This document shows positions 25,214-34,382 of a stretch of 64,000 nt of DNA, piece after piece. Each line of letters opens with the position of its first letter. The stretch's first letter is position 1. The position numbers were made by a program, and so were the translations under genes. The DNA is taken from assembly GCA_003339645.1 (NCBI GenBank), contig QNUV01000021.1, forward strand, positions 930,001 through 994,000, given 5' to 3'. The notes under the pieces were generated by a model. The model saw only the letters and a program-made list of their open reading frames with translations. It did no database searches and was not told the origin of the DNA. This DNA is from Microbacterium arborescens (GTDB lineage: Bacteria; Actinomycetota; Actinomycetes; Actinomycetales; Microbacteriaceae).

Positions 25214-26172
25214 CCGACATGACCACCACTTCGAGCACTCGCGTCGTCGTGACAGGGCGCCGTCGCCCGTCGCCGCCCGATCGCGCCGCCGGCAGCCGTC
25301 GCGTGCGCATCGGAAGGATCACCGCCTGGGTGATGCTGGGCCTGCTGATCGCGCTGACGCTGTTCCCGTTCTATTGGATGCTGCGCACGTCGTTCTCCAA
25401 CAACCTGTCGCTCGCGAGCGATCCGGGCTCGCCGCTCCCCGTGGACTTCACCCTCGGTGCGTATCGCCGCGTGCTCGGTCTGGCGGACACGGCGGAGTCG
25501 CTGTCGGAGGGCGGCTCGGGTGCCTCGCTGAACTTCTGGCTGTACCTGCGGAATTCGGTGATCGTGTCGACCCTGATCACGGCGGGCCAGGTGGTGTTCT
25601 GTTCGATGGCGGCGTACGCGTTCGCCCGGCTGCGCTGGCCCGGCCGCGACTTCGTCTTCGGCATGCTGTTGACCGCGCTGATGGTGCCGGTGATTTTCAC
25701 CACGATCCCGAACTTCATCACCATTCGCGACCTGTCGCTGCTGAACACCCACTTGGGCATCGCATTGCCAACCATGCTGATGACGCCGTTCGCGATCTTC
25801 TTCCTGCGTCAGTTCTTCCTCGGGATCAGCCGGGAAGTCGAGGAGGCGGCGATCCTCGACGGCGCGGGTCATGTCCGACGGTTCACCTCGGTCGTGCTCC
25901 CGTTGATGGGGTCGCCGATCGCGACGCTCGCGATCCTCACCTACATCAACGCCTGGAACGAGTACTTCTGGCCGCTCGTCGTCGGTCGCAGCGAGGACGT
26001 CCGCGTGCTCACGGTCGCTCTCGGCGTCTTCCGTTCGCAGACACCGCAGGGTGGTCCGGACTGGGCCGGGCTGATGGCCGCAACGCTCATCGCCGCACTA
26101 CCCGTGATGCTCCTGTTCGTGCTCCTGGGCCGCAAGATCATCAACTCGATCGGCTATTCGGGCACCAAATAG
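25210..26172 (+). CDS. CUT1 sugar ABC transporter permease (MalG type)
   Basis: A 320-residue permease from the GTG overlapping the previous stop (GTGA); an ATG at 25219 is an alternative. Membrane segments begin at ITAWVMLGLLIALTLFPFYW. A longer than usual extracytoplasmic loop (ASDPGSPLPVDFTLG, LADTAESLSEGGSGASLNFW) lies before the second helix. The EAA loop is VEEAAILDGAGHVRRFTSVVLP. Like the set at 6993, there is no ATPase gene. Confidence 0.92.
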   Translation: MTDMTTTSSTRVVVTGRRRPSPPDRAAGSRRVRIGRITAWVMLGLLIALTLFPFYWMLRTSFSNNLSLASDPGSPLPVDFTLGAYRRVLGLADTAESLSEGGSGASLNFWLYLRNSVIVSTLITAGQVVFCSMAAYAFARLRWPGRDFVFGMLLTALMVPVIFTTIPNFITIRDLSLLNTHLGIALPTMLMTPFAIFFLRQFFLGISREVEEAAILDGAGHVRRFTSVVLPLMGSPIATLAILTYINAWNEYFWPLVVGRSEDVRVLTVALGVFRSQTPQGGPDWAGLMAATLIAALPVMLLFVLLGRKIINSIGYSGTK

Positions 26173-26208
26173 GCACCTGCACCATCACACACCAACGAAA
26201 GGCAATCA

Positions 26209-27552
26209 ATGAAGATTTCGCGAACTCGCACGGCAATGGCTGTCGTTGCGGTCGGCTCGGTGCTCGCAGTTGCCGGATGCTCGAGCGCCGGCGACGGTGC
26301 GGACGAGTCCGCATCGCTGCGCTACTGGCTGTGGGACTCGAATCAGCTGCCCGCCTACGAGCAGTGCGTCGAGGACTTCACGGCCGCGAACCCCGAGATC
26401 ACCGTCGAGATCGAACAGGTCGGCTGGAACGACTATTTCGAGACGCTCACGACGAGCCTCGTCGGCGGTGACGCTCCCGATGTCATCACCAACCACGCGT
26501 CGTTCTACCCGGAGCTCGCCACCAACGGTCAGCTGCTGCCGCTCGACGACGTCGCGGTCGACCTCACGAGCTTCCGCGAAGGTCTGGCCGAGCGCTGGAT
26601 CGGCCAGGACGGCAAACGATACGGGCTGCCGAAGGACTGGGACACTGTGGCGACGCTCTACAACGTCGACTACGTCACCGAAGCCGGCTACGCGGCTGAA
26701 GATCTCGCCGACCTCGACTGGAACCCGACGGACGGCGGCTCGTGGGAGCAGGTCATCGCGCACCTCACCGTCGATGCGAATGGCGTCCGCGGTGACGAGC
26801 CGGGCTTCGACAAGTCCAAGGTGGAGGTCTACGGGCTCGGGCTCAAGGCCAAGTCGGGCATCGGCGCGTTCGGTCAGACGCAGTGGAGCCCCTACGCACT
26901 CACCAACGACTGGACGTACGCCGACGAGAACCCCTTCGGCACCGATTTCAATTACGGCGATGACGAGTACATCGAGACGATCGAATGGTGGGCCGGTCTG
27001 ATCGAGAAGGGCTACATGCCCAGCTACGAGTCCGCCATCTCGGGTACAAGCATCCAGGAGGCGTACGGTGCCGGACGCTACGCGCTGGTTACCGATGGCA
27101 GCTGGAACGCAAAGGCGTACTTCTCGATGACCGGTGTGACCACAGCACTTGCACCGCTTCCGATCGGGCCGAGCGGTGAGCGCGCGGGCGTGCTGAACGG
27201 TCTCGCCGACTCCGTGCTCGCTTCGACCGAGCACCCCGATGCAGCAGAGAAGTTCGTGGGCTACCTCGCGACCGCCGACTGCCAGGACATCGTCGCGGAC
27301 GCAGCTGTGGTCTTCCCCGCCGTCGCGAGCTCGAGCGAGAAGGCGCGTGCGGCCTTCGACGCGGCTGGCATCGACGTCTCGGTCTACTTCGATGCCGTCG
27401 ACGCGGGCGCGTTCGTCGAAGCGCCCATCGCCGACAAGTGGAGCTCGATCCTCGCGATCATGGAGCCGGCCGTCGAGGCCGTCCTCCTCGGTCAAGGCGA
27501 CGCCGACACCCTGCGTGCCGCAGCCGGTGAGGTCGACGCACTGTTCGACTGA
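26209..27552 (+). CDS. Alpha-galactoside ABC transporter binding lipoprotein
   Basis: A 447-residue family-1 binding protein with lipobox SVLAVAGC. The mature part shows LRYWLWDSNQLPAYEQCVED, VEQVGWNDYFETLTTS-like features (IEQVGWNDYFETLTTSLVGG), DVITNHASFYPELATNGQL and YALVTDGSWNAKAYFSMTG. GAAAGG precedes the ATG. The gene context with GH36 suggests raffinose-family or melibiose ligands. A strong terminator follows. Confidence 0.92.
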   Translation: MKISRTRTAMAVVAVGSVLAVAGCSSAGDGADESASLRYWLWDSNQLPAYEQCVEDFTAANPEITVEIEQVGWNDYFETLTTSLVGGDAPDVITNHASFYPELATNGQLLPLDDVAVDLTSFREGLAERWIGQDGKRYGLPKDWDTVATLYNVDYVTEAGYAAEDLADLDWNPTDGGSWEQVIAHLTVDANGVRGDEPGFDKSKVEVYGLGLKAKSGIGAFGQTQWSPYALTNDWTYADENPFGTDFNYGDDEYIETIEWWAGLIEKGYMPSYESAISGTSIQEAYGAGRYALVTDGSWNAKAYFSMTGVTTALAPLPIGPSGERAGVLNGLADSVLASTEHPDAAEKFVGYLATADCQDIVADAAVVFPAVASSSEKARAAFDAAGIDVSVYFDAVDAGAFVEAPIADKWSSILAIMEPAVEAVLLGQGDADTLRAAAGEVDALFD

Positions 27553-27569
27553 CGCGCCTGTTGGGAGCA

Positions 27570-27602
27570 TGAGGGGTCCGCGCTCGCTGCGTGGACCCCT
27601 CA
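27570..27602 (+). terminator. Terminator of the alpha-galactoside operon
   Basis: TGAGGGGTCC and GGACCCCTCA form a perfect 10-bp stem with a 13-base loop, 18 bases after the binding-protein stop. No long T-tract follows, as is common in high-GC actinobacteria. Confidence 0.8.
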
Positions 27603-27649
27603 CGCCGATGTGGTGGCGGGTTTCGAGCGGGGCAAGGAGACTGAGGACC

Positions 27650-28041
27650 ATGGCGGGGTTTCACCCCGTGGAGATATGGGTCGCGGATCTGGCGCAGGCC
27701 CGCGATGAGTGGGGTTGGCTGCTTCGTGAGCTCGGTTTCGAGCGGGAGAGCAGGTGGCCCGAGGGTGAGTCCTGGGGGGCGGCGGGGCGTATCTGACGGT
27801 CACGACGTCGCCGAATCTGATCGGGACGACACATGATCGGCGCTCGCCGGGAGTGAACCATCTCGCGTTCAGGGCCGGCCCTCCCGATCGCGTCGATGCC
27901 ATCATGACCGGCGCCGTGCAACACGGTTGGCGACCGTTGTACCAGGACCGATACCCGCATGCCGGAGGACCGGATCACTATGCCGGCTGGTTGGAGAACT
28001 CCGCCGGATTCAAAGCGGAGGTCGTCGCGGACGCACGGTGA
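27650..28041 (+). pseudogene. VOC/glyoxalase-superfamily protein with frameshift
   Basis: The first frame reads FHPVEIWVADLAQARDEWGW, LLRELGFERESRWPEGESWG and then stops at 27796. The second frame continues naturally with AYLTVTTSPNLIGTTHDRRS, GVNHLAFRAG, DHYAGWLENSAGFKAEVV, which completes one vicinal-oxygen-chelate domain of about 130 residues. The break falls at the G6 run 27774-27779 or the G4 run just after it. One inserted or lost base explains it; this may be a real mutation or a read error. Metal-site residues H5, H71-type and E-type positions look present across the two halves. Confidence 0.75.
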
Positions 28042-28161
28042 TCACGCCCGCGGCCGTGAGGAGCAGTGCCGCGACCCAGGCGGCGACGGTCGAGCGGGAC
28101 ATTCTGCGCACACGGTGATCGGAGGCGACACGTCCCGAGCCGTGCGGGGATGAATGCGCGG

Positions 28162-28398
28162 CTACAGCAGTGTCTCCATGATCGCCGCGGCGGCGCGGCG
28201 CACCTCGATGCTCACTGTCGGGATCGAGGCGACATCGATGGCCCGCCCGTCGCTGGACCAGCTGAACCCGTCACGACGGATGCCGACCAGCTTCGTGCGG
28301 AACTGCCGCTCAGTGACCCGGGTGCCGTCGGCCCTGTCGAGGCTGGACCCGCAGATCGCGCAGCTCCGTGAGTACGCCGTCACCGACGAGCTGTACAC
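28162..28398 (-). CDS. Hypothetical small protein, possible remnant
   Basis: A 78-residue frame with strong GC preference at third positions (SSLDRADGTRVTERQFRTKL, VGIRRDGFSWSSDGRAIDVA, EVRRAAAAIMETLL) and a CAIC pair near residue 18. The only in-frame start near the end of this ORF is a GTG without a clear ribosome site, and the frame stays open further upstream into the next gene, so it may be the tail of a decayed gene. I do not recognise it. Confidence 0.3.
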   Translation of the reverse strand: MYSSSVTAYSRSCAICGSSLDRADGTRVTERQFRTKLVGIRRDGFSWSSDGRAIDVASIPTVSIEVRRAAAAIMETLL

Positions 28399-28450
28399 CT
28401 GGGAAGGCGAGTGGAAGTAGAGGCGCTGCGGTGCACCATCCGCGTCGTTC

Positions 28451-28750
28451 TCAGCTGCGCGGCCGTTCCGCCTCGCGGATTCGCGTTTCGAGGCGCAGCC
28501 GCTTGCGATTCAGGCGTGCGAGTGATCCCGCCCTCCGAGCGATCAGTCGCGCCTGGGCGCCGAGGCTGGGGAGCCCCTGCGCGCGCAACTCCGCATTCAC
28601 GGCCTGCGGACCGTCGTCGGTGCGCTGAGCGACGACGGCTCGCGCCCGCGTGAACTCCTCGGAGCTGAGGGGGTGCTCGGCGATGCGCTCGTTCACGATC
28701 GCGAGCCTGCGGCGCAGGGTGTCTCGTCGGCTCTCGTTGTCGACCATCAC
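28451..28750 (-). CDS. Hypothetical helical protein
   Basis: A 99-residue, highly charged, helical protein (RDTLRRRLAIVNERIAEHPL, RARAVVAQRTDDGPQAVNAE, LARLNRKRLRLETRIREAER) with two segments that could form coiled coils. Composition is soluble, without a signal peptide. It stands alone, divergent from the XRE-cupin regulator. Not a recognised family. Confidence 0.5.
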   Translation of the reverse strand: MMVDNESRRDTLRRRLAIVNERIAEHPLSSEEFTRARAVVAQRTDDGPQAVNAELRAQGLPSLGAQARLIARRAGSLARLNRKRLRLETRIREAERPRS

Positions 28751-28912
28751 CCCATCTCATCAGAGCAGGCTCCGCGACGCCGTGGCCGCTGCGGAGCGTC
28801 CGGGAACTCGGTTACACACACGAAACACATCAGCAATTTCCGACGCGCTCGCCCGGTATACGCTCTGCTTACTGGCACCGATCAGTGTGATTACCGAAAC
28901 CCAGGGAGAGCG

Positions 28913-29479
28913 ATGGACGACGCGAACCTCGGCCCCCGCGTTCGAGAACTGCGCACCCTGCGCAAGATGTCGACGCGCGAGCTCGCACGACGCGCATCGA
29001 TCAGCGCCGGCTACGTGAGCCAGATCGAGAACGGCCAGGCCAACACGAGCCTGGACGTCGTCCGCCGTATCGCCGGGGCGTTCAGCATCCCGTGGACCGA
29101 GCTCTTCAGCGCTCAGCCCACCCTCGGCACGATGCTCCGCAAGGAGGAGCGTCCCATGCTGGCCGCGGGCAACGACGTGCGGCACTTCCGCATCACGCAG
29201 CCCCCGCTCGGCAACGTCGAGGTGCTCGTGTCGGAGTACGAGCCCGGCCACGGTGAGGGAAGCGACAGCTACACGCACGGCGATTCGCAGGAGGTGTGCG
29301 TCATCCTCCGCGGCGACTTCCGGTTCCGGCTCGGCGATCAGGAGTTCGAGCTCACCGCCGGCGACAGCATCGACTACCGCACCTCCACGCCGCACAGCAT
29401 CGTCAACATCGGCGATGCGGTGGGCGAGGCCCTCTGGGTCGTGACGCCACCCTCGGAGAATCCGCCCCGGACGGACTGA
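28913..29479 (+). CDS. XRE-family regulator with C-terminal cupin domain
   Basis: A 188-residue regulator. The XRE helix-turn-helix covers residues about 6-62 (VRELRTLRKMSTRELARRAS, ISAGYVSQIENGQANTSLDV) and a cupin_2 sensor covers about 115-180 (YTHGDSQEVCVILRGDFRFR, STPHSIVNIGDAVGEALWVV). GGGAGAG precedes the ATG. This domain pair is typical of one-component sensors of amino-acid or amine-type metabolites (PuuR-like). It lies just upstream of the SsuA-type importer operon and is separated from it by a hairpin, so it is the likely regulator. Confidence 0.88.
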   Translation: MDDANLGPRVRELRTLRKMSTRELARRASISAGYVSQIENGQANTSLDVVRRIAGAFSIPWTELFSAQPTLGTMLRKEERPMLAAGNDVRHFRITQPPLGNVEVLVSEYEPGHGEGSDSYTHGDSQEVCVILRGDFRFRLGDQEFELTAGDSIDYRTSTPHSIVNIGDAVGEALWVVTPPSENPPRTD

Positions 29480-29495
29480 CCCCGTCCCTCAGCTC

Positions 29496-29529
29496 CCGGT
29501 GCCGTCCTGCTCCCGACGGACGGCACCGG
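29496..29529 (+). terminator. Terminator after the XRE-cupin gene
   Basis: CCGGTGCCGTCC and GGACGGCACCGG form a perfect 12-bp stem with a 10-base loop, 16 bases after the stop. It separates the regulator transcript from the importer operon starting at 29641. Confidence 0.8.
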
Positions 29530-29640
29530 TGTTCGGCCATGCCGAAAACGCCTGCGCGCAGGCATCGCACCACTGTCCCTGAGCTCCACCCACATCGCCG
29601 GATCGACCCGATCCGCGAACCACCCGCGCTAGGAGACACC

Positions 29641-30732
29641 ATGAAGTTCACCCGTACCGCTGCGGCCACCGTGACCGCCGCCCTCGCTCTCACCATCGCC
29701 GGCTGCGCCGGTGATGACGCCGGCTCCGCCGACGGCACGACCACCGTCGAGTTCGGCATCCCCACGAACATGGGTGCGAACAACTCGCCCATGGCCGTCG
29801 CCCAGGCGATGGGCTACTTCGAGGACGAGGGCTTGAAGGTCGACATCGTCGTGACGGGCGATTCCACCTCGATCGTCCAGGGCATCGACTCCGGCTCGCT
29901 CGACATCGGGAGCACCCCGCCCGAGCCGATCTGGCAGGCGATGACGAAGGGCAGCGAGCTGCAGCTGGTCTACAACTACATCCGCAAGCAGACCGGCTCG
30001 CTCGCCGTGTTGGAGCACAGCCCCATCACCTCGCTCGACGACTTCGAGGGCGCGGTCATCGGTCAGAGCAGCCTCGGCACGTCTAACATGCTGCTGTCCG
30101 AGGGCATCCTCGCGTCGGCCGACCTCACGCCCGACGTGGACTACAGCCACCTCGCGGTCGGGACGGGTGCCGCAGCGCTGCAGGCGCTCGCGACCGGCCA
30201 GGTCGACGCCCTGTCGCTGTGGGACACCGAGTACGCCGCGTTCGAGGCTCAGGGCACCCCGCTGCGCTACTTCACCACCGACGAAGCCGCATCGCTCTTC
30301 TCGACGACCTATTTCACGAGCAGCGACTACGCGGCCGACAACGCCGAGACGATCGAGGCCTTCGGCCGGGCGATGGCGAAGGCCACCCTCTTCACCGCGA
30401 CGAACCCCGAGGCCGCCCTGCGGATCATGTACGAGGAGTACCCCGACACGCTCGTCGCCGGCAACTCGATCGACGACCAGCTGGCGATCGACCTCGTCGC
30501 GCTCAACCGCCGCCTCGAGCTGCTCACCGCCGACGACCCGCAGGACACCGCGTCGTGGGGTGCGTACAGCGAGTCGGCTCTCGCCGCGTGGGGCACCTTC
30601 GCGCTCGACTCGGGAATCATCGACTCCGAGGTCGACACGGTCGCGGCCGCCCCGAACACCTTCGTCGAGGCGTACAACGACTTCGACGCGGATGCCGTCG
30701 TCGCCGAGGCTCAGAACTGGAGCGCCGAATGA
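29641..30732 (+). CDS. SsuA/ThiY-type ABC transporter binding lipoprotein
   Basis: A 363-residue binding protein with lipobox LTIAGC. The NMT1/SsuA-like body shows VEFGIPTNMGANNSPMAVAQ, MGYFEDEGLKVDIVVTGDST, GSLDIGSTPPEPIWQAM and ALATGQVDALSLWDTEYAAF. AGGAG precedes the ATG. These systems bring in small nitrogen- or sulfur-containing compounds (alkanesulfonates, pyrimidine precursors, aromatic acids). The operon continues with an amidohydrolase before the ATPase, which suggests an imported amide, ring or acid. Ligand unknown. Confidence 0.9.
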   Translation: MKFTRTAAATVTAALALTIAGCAGDDAGSADGTTTVEFGIPTNMGANNSPMAVAQAMGYFEDEGLKVDIVVTGDSTSIVQGIDSGSLDIGSTPPEPIWQAMTKGSELQLVYNYIRKQTGSLAVLEHSPITSLDDFEGAVIGQSSLGTSNMLLSEGILASADLTPDVDYSHLAVGTGAAALQALATGQVDALSLWDTEYAAFEAQGTPLRYFTTDEAASLFSTTYFTSSDYAADNAETIEAFGRAMAKATLFTATNPEAALRIMYEEYPDTLVAGNSIDDQLAIDLVALNRRLELLTADDPQDTASWGAYSESALAAWGTFALDSGIIDSEVDTVAAAPNTFVEAYNDFDADAVVAEAQNWSAE

Positions 30733-32066
30733 CCTCCCTCACCTACACCGACGGCGTCCCGGCGATCGACCACCACTCCCACGCCGGCTACGTCCGGCCC
30801 GGCGAGGAGCTCGAAGGCATCGATGCGCTCGAACGCGAGAACGCGGCCGGCCATGTCGAGGCCAACCTCCCCGTGGGCGTGTTCGACGAGTTCGTCGCCG
30901 CCCGTGGACGAGGCGACCGCGACGAGCTCGCCCGGCTCGACGCGGCCCACGGCATCGAGAAGCTCTTCGACGAGAGCATCCGGTTCCAGTCGACGAGCGT
31001 GCACGGCGTATCACTCGTCGAGGGCAGTCGCGCGCTCTACGGCGACCTGGGTCACGACGAGATCGTGCGGATGAGCCGCGACCGCAGACGTGCCGACTTC
31101 GCGGGTCTGTACGGCGAGGCGCTCGACATCTCGGGCACGGCGGCGGTGCTGACCGACCTGCCGTGGATCGACGCGGACGCCTGGACGCCCGAGCGCTACA
31201 AGCCGATCGGCCGCATCGACCCCTACCTCTACCCGTTCGGTCACCCCGCCTTCCGCCGCCGCGGCTCCGACACGCCCCGCTTCCGGCGCGTGTTCGCCAC
31301 GGTGCTCGAGGGTCTGCTGAAGACCGCCGGCCTCGACGCCCCGCCGGCGACGCTGGGCGAGTACGTCGCGTTCGTACGGGACTCGATCATCCGCCGTCAG
31401 GAGTCGGGCTTCGTCGGCCTGAAGATCGCGTCGGCCTACGTGCGCGCGCTCGACTTCCGGCGACGCTCGCGCCACGAGGCCGAGGCGGCCTACGCCGCAC
31501 TCCGGTCCGACCCGGCGTCGCTGGAGACCCCCGCGTACACCGCGCTCGCCGATCACCTCGTGTTCGCGATCGCCGAGCTCGCGGTGGAGCGCGAGCTGCC
31601 GGTGCAGATCCACACCGGCATGGGCCACGCCGAGCCCGGCCTGCTGCTCAGCGGCGCCGATCCGCGCAACCTCGAGCCCCTGCTGTCGGATCCGGCGCTG
31701 AACCGGCTGCGCATCATCCTCATCCACGGCGGCTACCCGTACACGTCGCTGCTCCCGGCTCTCAGCCAGGCGCACGGCAACGTCTTCCTCGACTACTCGT
31801 GGATGCCGTACCTCCACCACCACGCCCTCGAACGGATGCTGCAGGAGTGGCTCGAGCTGCTTCCCGCCGACCGCGTGATGTTCGGCACCGACACGGGGCA
31901 GCCCGAGTTCCACGTCGCCTCGACGGCCCGCGGCCGGCTCGCGCTCGACCGCGCGCTCACTGCCGGGGTCGCCGATCGCCTGTGGACGACATCTCAGGCC
32001 GAGTGGCTCGCCGCGCGCGTGCTCAACGAGAACCTCTGCCGCGTCTACGGACTGGAGAAGCCATGA
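30729..32066 (+). CDS. Amidohydrolase_2-family metal-dependent hydrolase/decarboxylase
   Basis: A 445-residue amidohydrolase-superfamily protein overlapping the binding-protein stop. Metal-site motifs are AIDHHSHAGY near residue 13, VQIHTGMGHAEPG around 295, ILIHGGYPYTSLLPALSQ around 335, and FGTDTGQPEFH around 383, matching the HxH, H, H, D pattern. The family includes decarboxylases and ring or amide hydrolases related to uronate isomerase. Sitting between the binding protein and ATPase of an importer, it should act on the imported compound. Confidence 0.85.
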   Translation: MTSLTYTDGVPAIDHHSHAGYVRPGEELEGIDALERENAAGHVEANLPVGVFDEFVAARGRGDRDELARLDAAHGIEKLFDESIRFQSTSVHGVSLVEGSRALYGDLGHDEIVRMSRDRRRADFAGLYGEALDISGTAAVLTDLPWIDADAWTPERYKPIGRIDPYLYPFGHPAFRRRGSDTPRFRRVFATVLEGLLKTAGLDAPPATLGEYVAFVRDSIIRRQESGFVGLKIASAYVRALDFRRRSRHEAEAAYAALRSDPASLETPAYTALADHLVFAIAELAVERELPVQIHTGMGHAEPGLLLSGADPRNLEPLLSDPALNRLRIILIHGGYPYTSLLPALSQAHGNVFLDYSWMPYLHHHALERMLQEWLELLPADRVMFGTDTGQPEFHVASTARGRLALDRALTAGVADRLWTTSQAEWLAARVLNENLCRVYGLEKP

Positions 32067-32821
32067 GCCTGATCGAGATCTCCGACCTCTCGAAGACCTA
32101 TCAGACCCGCACGGGCGACGTCACGGCGCTCTCGCACGTCGACCTCGGGATCGCGGAGGGCGAGTTCGTCTCGGTTCTGGGGCCGAGCGGATGCGGCAAG
32201 ACGACCCTGCTGCGCATCCTCGCGGGTCTCGAGGGACACACCGCCGGCACGGCCACGATCGCCGATGTGCCGATCGGCGCCCCGCGGGGCGAGGCCGGCA
32301 TGGTGTTCCAGAAGGCGACCCTGCTGCCGTGGCTGAACATCCTCGACAACGTCCTGCTGCCTCTCAGCCTGCGCCGACGGGTGACCGGCGCCGATCGCAC
32401 CCACGCGCGGACGCTGCTGACGATGGTGGGTCTCGAGGACTTCACCACCAAGCACCCGCACGAGCTGTCAGGCGGGATGCAGCAGCGCGCCGCGATCTGC
32501 CGAGCGCTGGTGCACGATCCCGCCGTGCTGCTGATGGACGAGCCCTTCGGGGCGTTGGACGCGATGACTCGCGACGCCCTGAACGTCGAGGTCAACCGCA
32601 TCTGGCGCGAGACCGGCACCACCGCCGTCCTCATCACGCACAGCATCAGCGAAGCAGTCTTCCTCGCCGAGCGCGTGGTCGTCATGACCCCGCGCCCCGG
32701 ACGCATCGCCGAGATCATCGACATCCCGTTCGGAAAGACGCGCACCCCCGAGCTCCTCGGCGATCCCGAGTTCGCGGCCCTCACCGCCCACATCCGTCGT
32801 CACTTCGAGGTGAACGCATGA
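32063..32821 (+). CDS. SsuB/TauB-type ABC transporter ATPase
   Basis: A 252-residue ATPase overlapping the amidohydrolase stop. Walker A is GPSGCGKTT, the Q-loop is MVFQKATLLPWLNILDNV, the signature is LSGGMQQRAAICRAL, Walker B is LLMDEPFGALDAMTRD, and the switch histidine is in LITHSISEAVFLAERV. This is the NitT/TauT subgroup pattern, matching the SsuA-like binding protein and the permease that follows. Confidence 0.93.
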   Translation: MSLIEISDLSKTYQTRTGDVTALSHVDLGIAEGEFVSVLGPSGCGKTTLLRILAGLEGHTAGTATIADVPIGAPRGEAGMVFQKATLLPWLNILDNVLLPLSLRRRVTGADRTHARTLLTMVGLEDFTTKHPHELSGGMQQRAAICRALVHDPAVLLMDEPFGALDAMTRDALNVEVNRIWRETGTTAVLITHSISEAVFLAERVVVMTPRPGRIAEIIDIPFGKTRTPELLGDPEFAALTAHIRRHFEVNA

Positions 32822-33639
32822 GCACTTCCGTCCGGACCCGCCCCGTCACGACCCGGCTCGTCACGCGACGCGTCGTGAACACGCCCGCCAAGCGGGTCAT
32901 CGCCTCGCTGGCTCTGCTGGGCCTGCTGCTGCTGGGCTGGCAGTTCGTCCCCGGCTGGACGAACACCCCCGTCTACGTCGTGCCGCCGCTCAGCGATGTG
33001 CTGAAGGCGCTGTTCGACCCGAACGCGTTCCCGCGTTACCTCGAGAACACGGCATCCACCATGTCGATCGTGCTCACGGGCCTCGGCATCGGAGTCGTCG
33101 CGGGCCTCGTGCTCGCGATCGTGCTCGCGCAGTTCCCGACCGTCTACGCCGTGGTGTTTCCCTACATCGTCGCGATCGAGTCGATCCCGAAGGTGGCTGT
33201 CGCGCCGCTGTTCATCATCTGGTTCGGGTTCGGGATGCCCTCGAAGGTCGTCGTGGTCGTGCTGCTGGCGTTCTTCCCGATGCTCGTCAACGCGCTGCAC
33301 GGGTTCCGCGGCGTCGACCGCGACCAAGTCGACCTGTTCCGGGTCAACGGCGCGAAGCCGCTGCAGATCCAGACGCGCCTGATGCTGCCCGCGGCGCTCC
33401 CGCAGATCTTCTCCGGGCTCGAGCTCGCCGTCGCCAACTCGATGATCGGCGCGATCGTCGCGGAGTTCGTCGGGGCGCAGAAGGGCCTCGGCGTGCTGAT
33501 CCTGCAGGCGCAGGGCCGGATGGAGACGGCGGCGGTCTTCGCGCTGCTCATCATCCTCTCGGTGCTCGGCATCGTCCTCAACCTCGTCGTGCGGGTTCTC
33601 CGCCGCGTGGTCATCCGCTGGGAAATGACGGCGCGCTGA
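32818..33639 (+). CDS. SsuC/TauC-type ABC transporter permease
   Basis: A 273-residue permease overlapping the ATPase stop. Membrane segments include RVIASLALLGLLLLGWQFVP, SIVLTGLGIGVVAGLVLAIV and FALLIILSVLGIVLNLVVRV. The coupling loop is DQVDLFRVNGAKPLQIQTRL. It completes the importer with genes at 29641 and 32063. Confidence 0.92.
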   Translation: MSTSVRTRPVTTRLVTRRVVNTPAKRVIASLALLGLLLLGWQFVPGWTNTPVYVVPPLSDVLKALFDPNAFPRYLENTASTMSIVLTGLGIGVVAGLVLAIVLAQFPTVYAVVFPYIVAIESIPKVAVAPLFIIWFGFGMPSKVVVVVLLAFFPMLVNALHGFRGVDRDQVDLFRVNGAKPLQIQTRLMLPAALPQIFSGLELAVANSMIGAIVAEFVGAQKGLGVLILQAQGRMETAAVFALLIILSVLGIVLNLVVRVLRRVVIRWEMTAR

Positions 33640-33661
33640 GCGCGCCCGGAAGGAGAACACG

Positions 33662-34372
33662 ATGACGTTCAGCATCATCGCCACCGATCCGAGCACGGGT
33701 GCGGTCGGGGTCTGCCAGGGCACGGGGTCGATCGCGCTCGCCTCGCGGTGCCCCCATGTTGCGGGAGGGGTCGCGGTGACGAGCCAGTGGCACTCCGACT
33801 GGCGGCTCGGCCAGCGCGCCCTCGACCTCGGGACGACGGGTCTGGCGCCCGAGACGATCATCGCGGCGCTCGTCGAGACCGACGAGTCGTTCCGGTACCG
33901 GCAGCTGGGCATCGTGCTCGACGACGGTCGCGTCGCCGCCCACACCGGCGACGTCGTGATCGAGTCGCAGTACGCGGGGCACCTCGTCGGCGACGGCTTC
34001 GCCGTGCTCGGGAACACGCTCATCGGTGCGGGCGTGCTCGAGGCGATGGCCGCGTCGTACGAGAACGACACCGCCGGGCTCTTCGAGGAGCGTCTCATGC
34101 GGGCGCTCGAGGCCGGCCTCGCCGCCGGAGGTGAGGGGCGCCGGCACCTGTCGTCGTCGATCATCACGACGGCACGCGGTCAACGGCGCGCGCACGTCGA
34201 CCTGCGCGTCGACATCGCTCCCGAGGGGCTCGACGCGATCGCTGAGCTGCGCCGCATCCTCGACGAGTACCTGCCCTTCGCCGACTACTACGGCGACCAC
34301 TGGCTCGACCACCCCGAGACGAGCATGGACGACTGGATCGCCCGCCAGCCCGCCGTCTCGCCCTCTCGCTGA
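33662..34372 (+). CDS. DUF1028 family protein (Ntn-hydrolase-like)
   Basis: A 236-residue DUF1028 protein: FSIIATDPSTGAVGVCQGTG at the start, GVAVTSQWHSDWRLGQRALD, QLGIVLDDGRVAAHTGD, FAVLGNTLIGAGVLEAMAAS and HVDLRVDIAPEGLDAIAELR. The family has an Ntn-hydrolase-like fold and is often found near amidases and amino-acid-type importers, which suggests an amide-bond hydrolase, but activity is not established. GGAG precedes the ATG; the 22-base gap from the permease keeps it in the operon. Confidence 0.85.
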   Translation: MTFSIIATDPSTGAVGVCQGTGSIALASRCPHVAGGVAVTSQWHSDWRLGQRALDLGTTGLAPETIIAALVETDESFRYRQLGIVLDDGRVAAHTGDVVIESQYAGHLVGDGFAVLGNTLIGAGVLEAMAASYENDTAGLFEERLMRALEAGLAAGGEGRRHLSSSIITTARGQRRAHVDLRVDIAPEGLDAIAELRRILDEYLPFADYYGDHWLDHPETSMDDWIARQPAVSPSR

Positions 34373-34382
34373 CGCCGAGAAC

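Noticed and set aside
28010-28102. 30-residue hydrophobic peptide on the minus strand (MSRSTVAAWVAALLLTAAGV)
   Set aside because: Overlaps the end of the VOC gene, has no ribosome site, and is too short to support.
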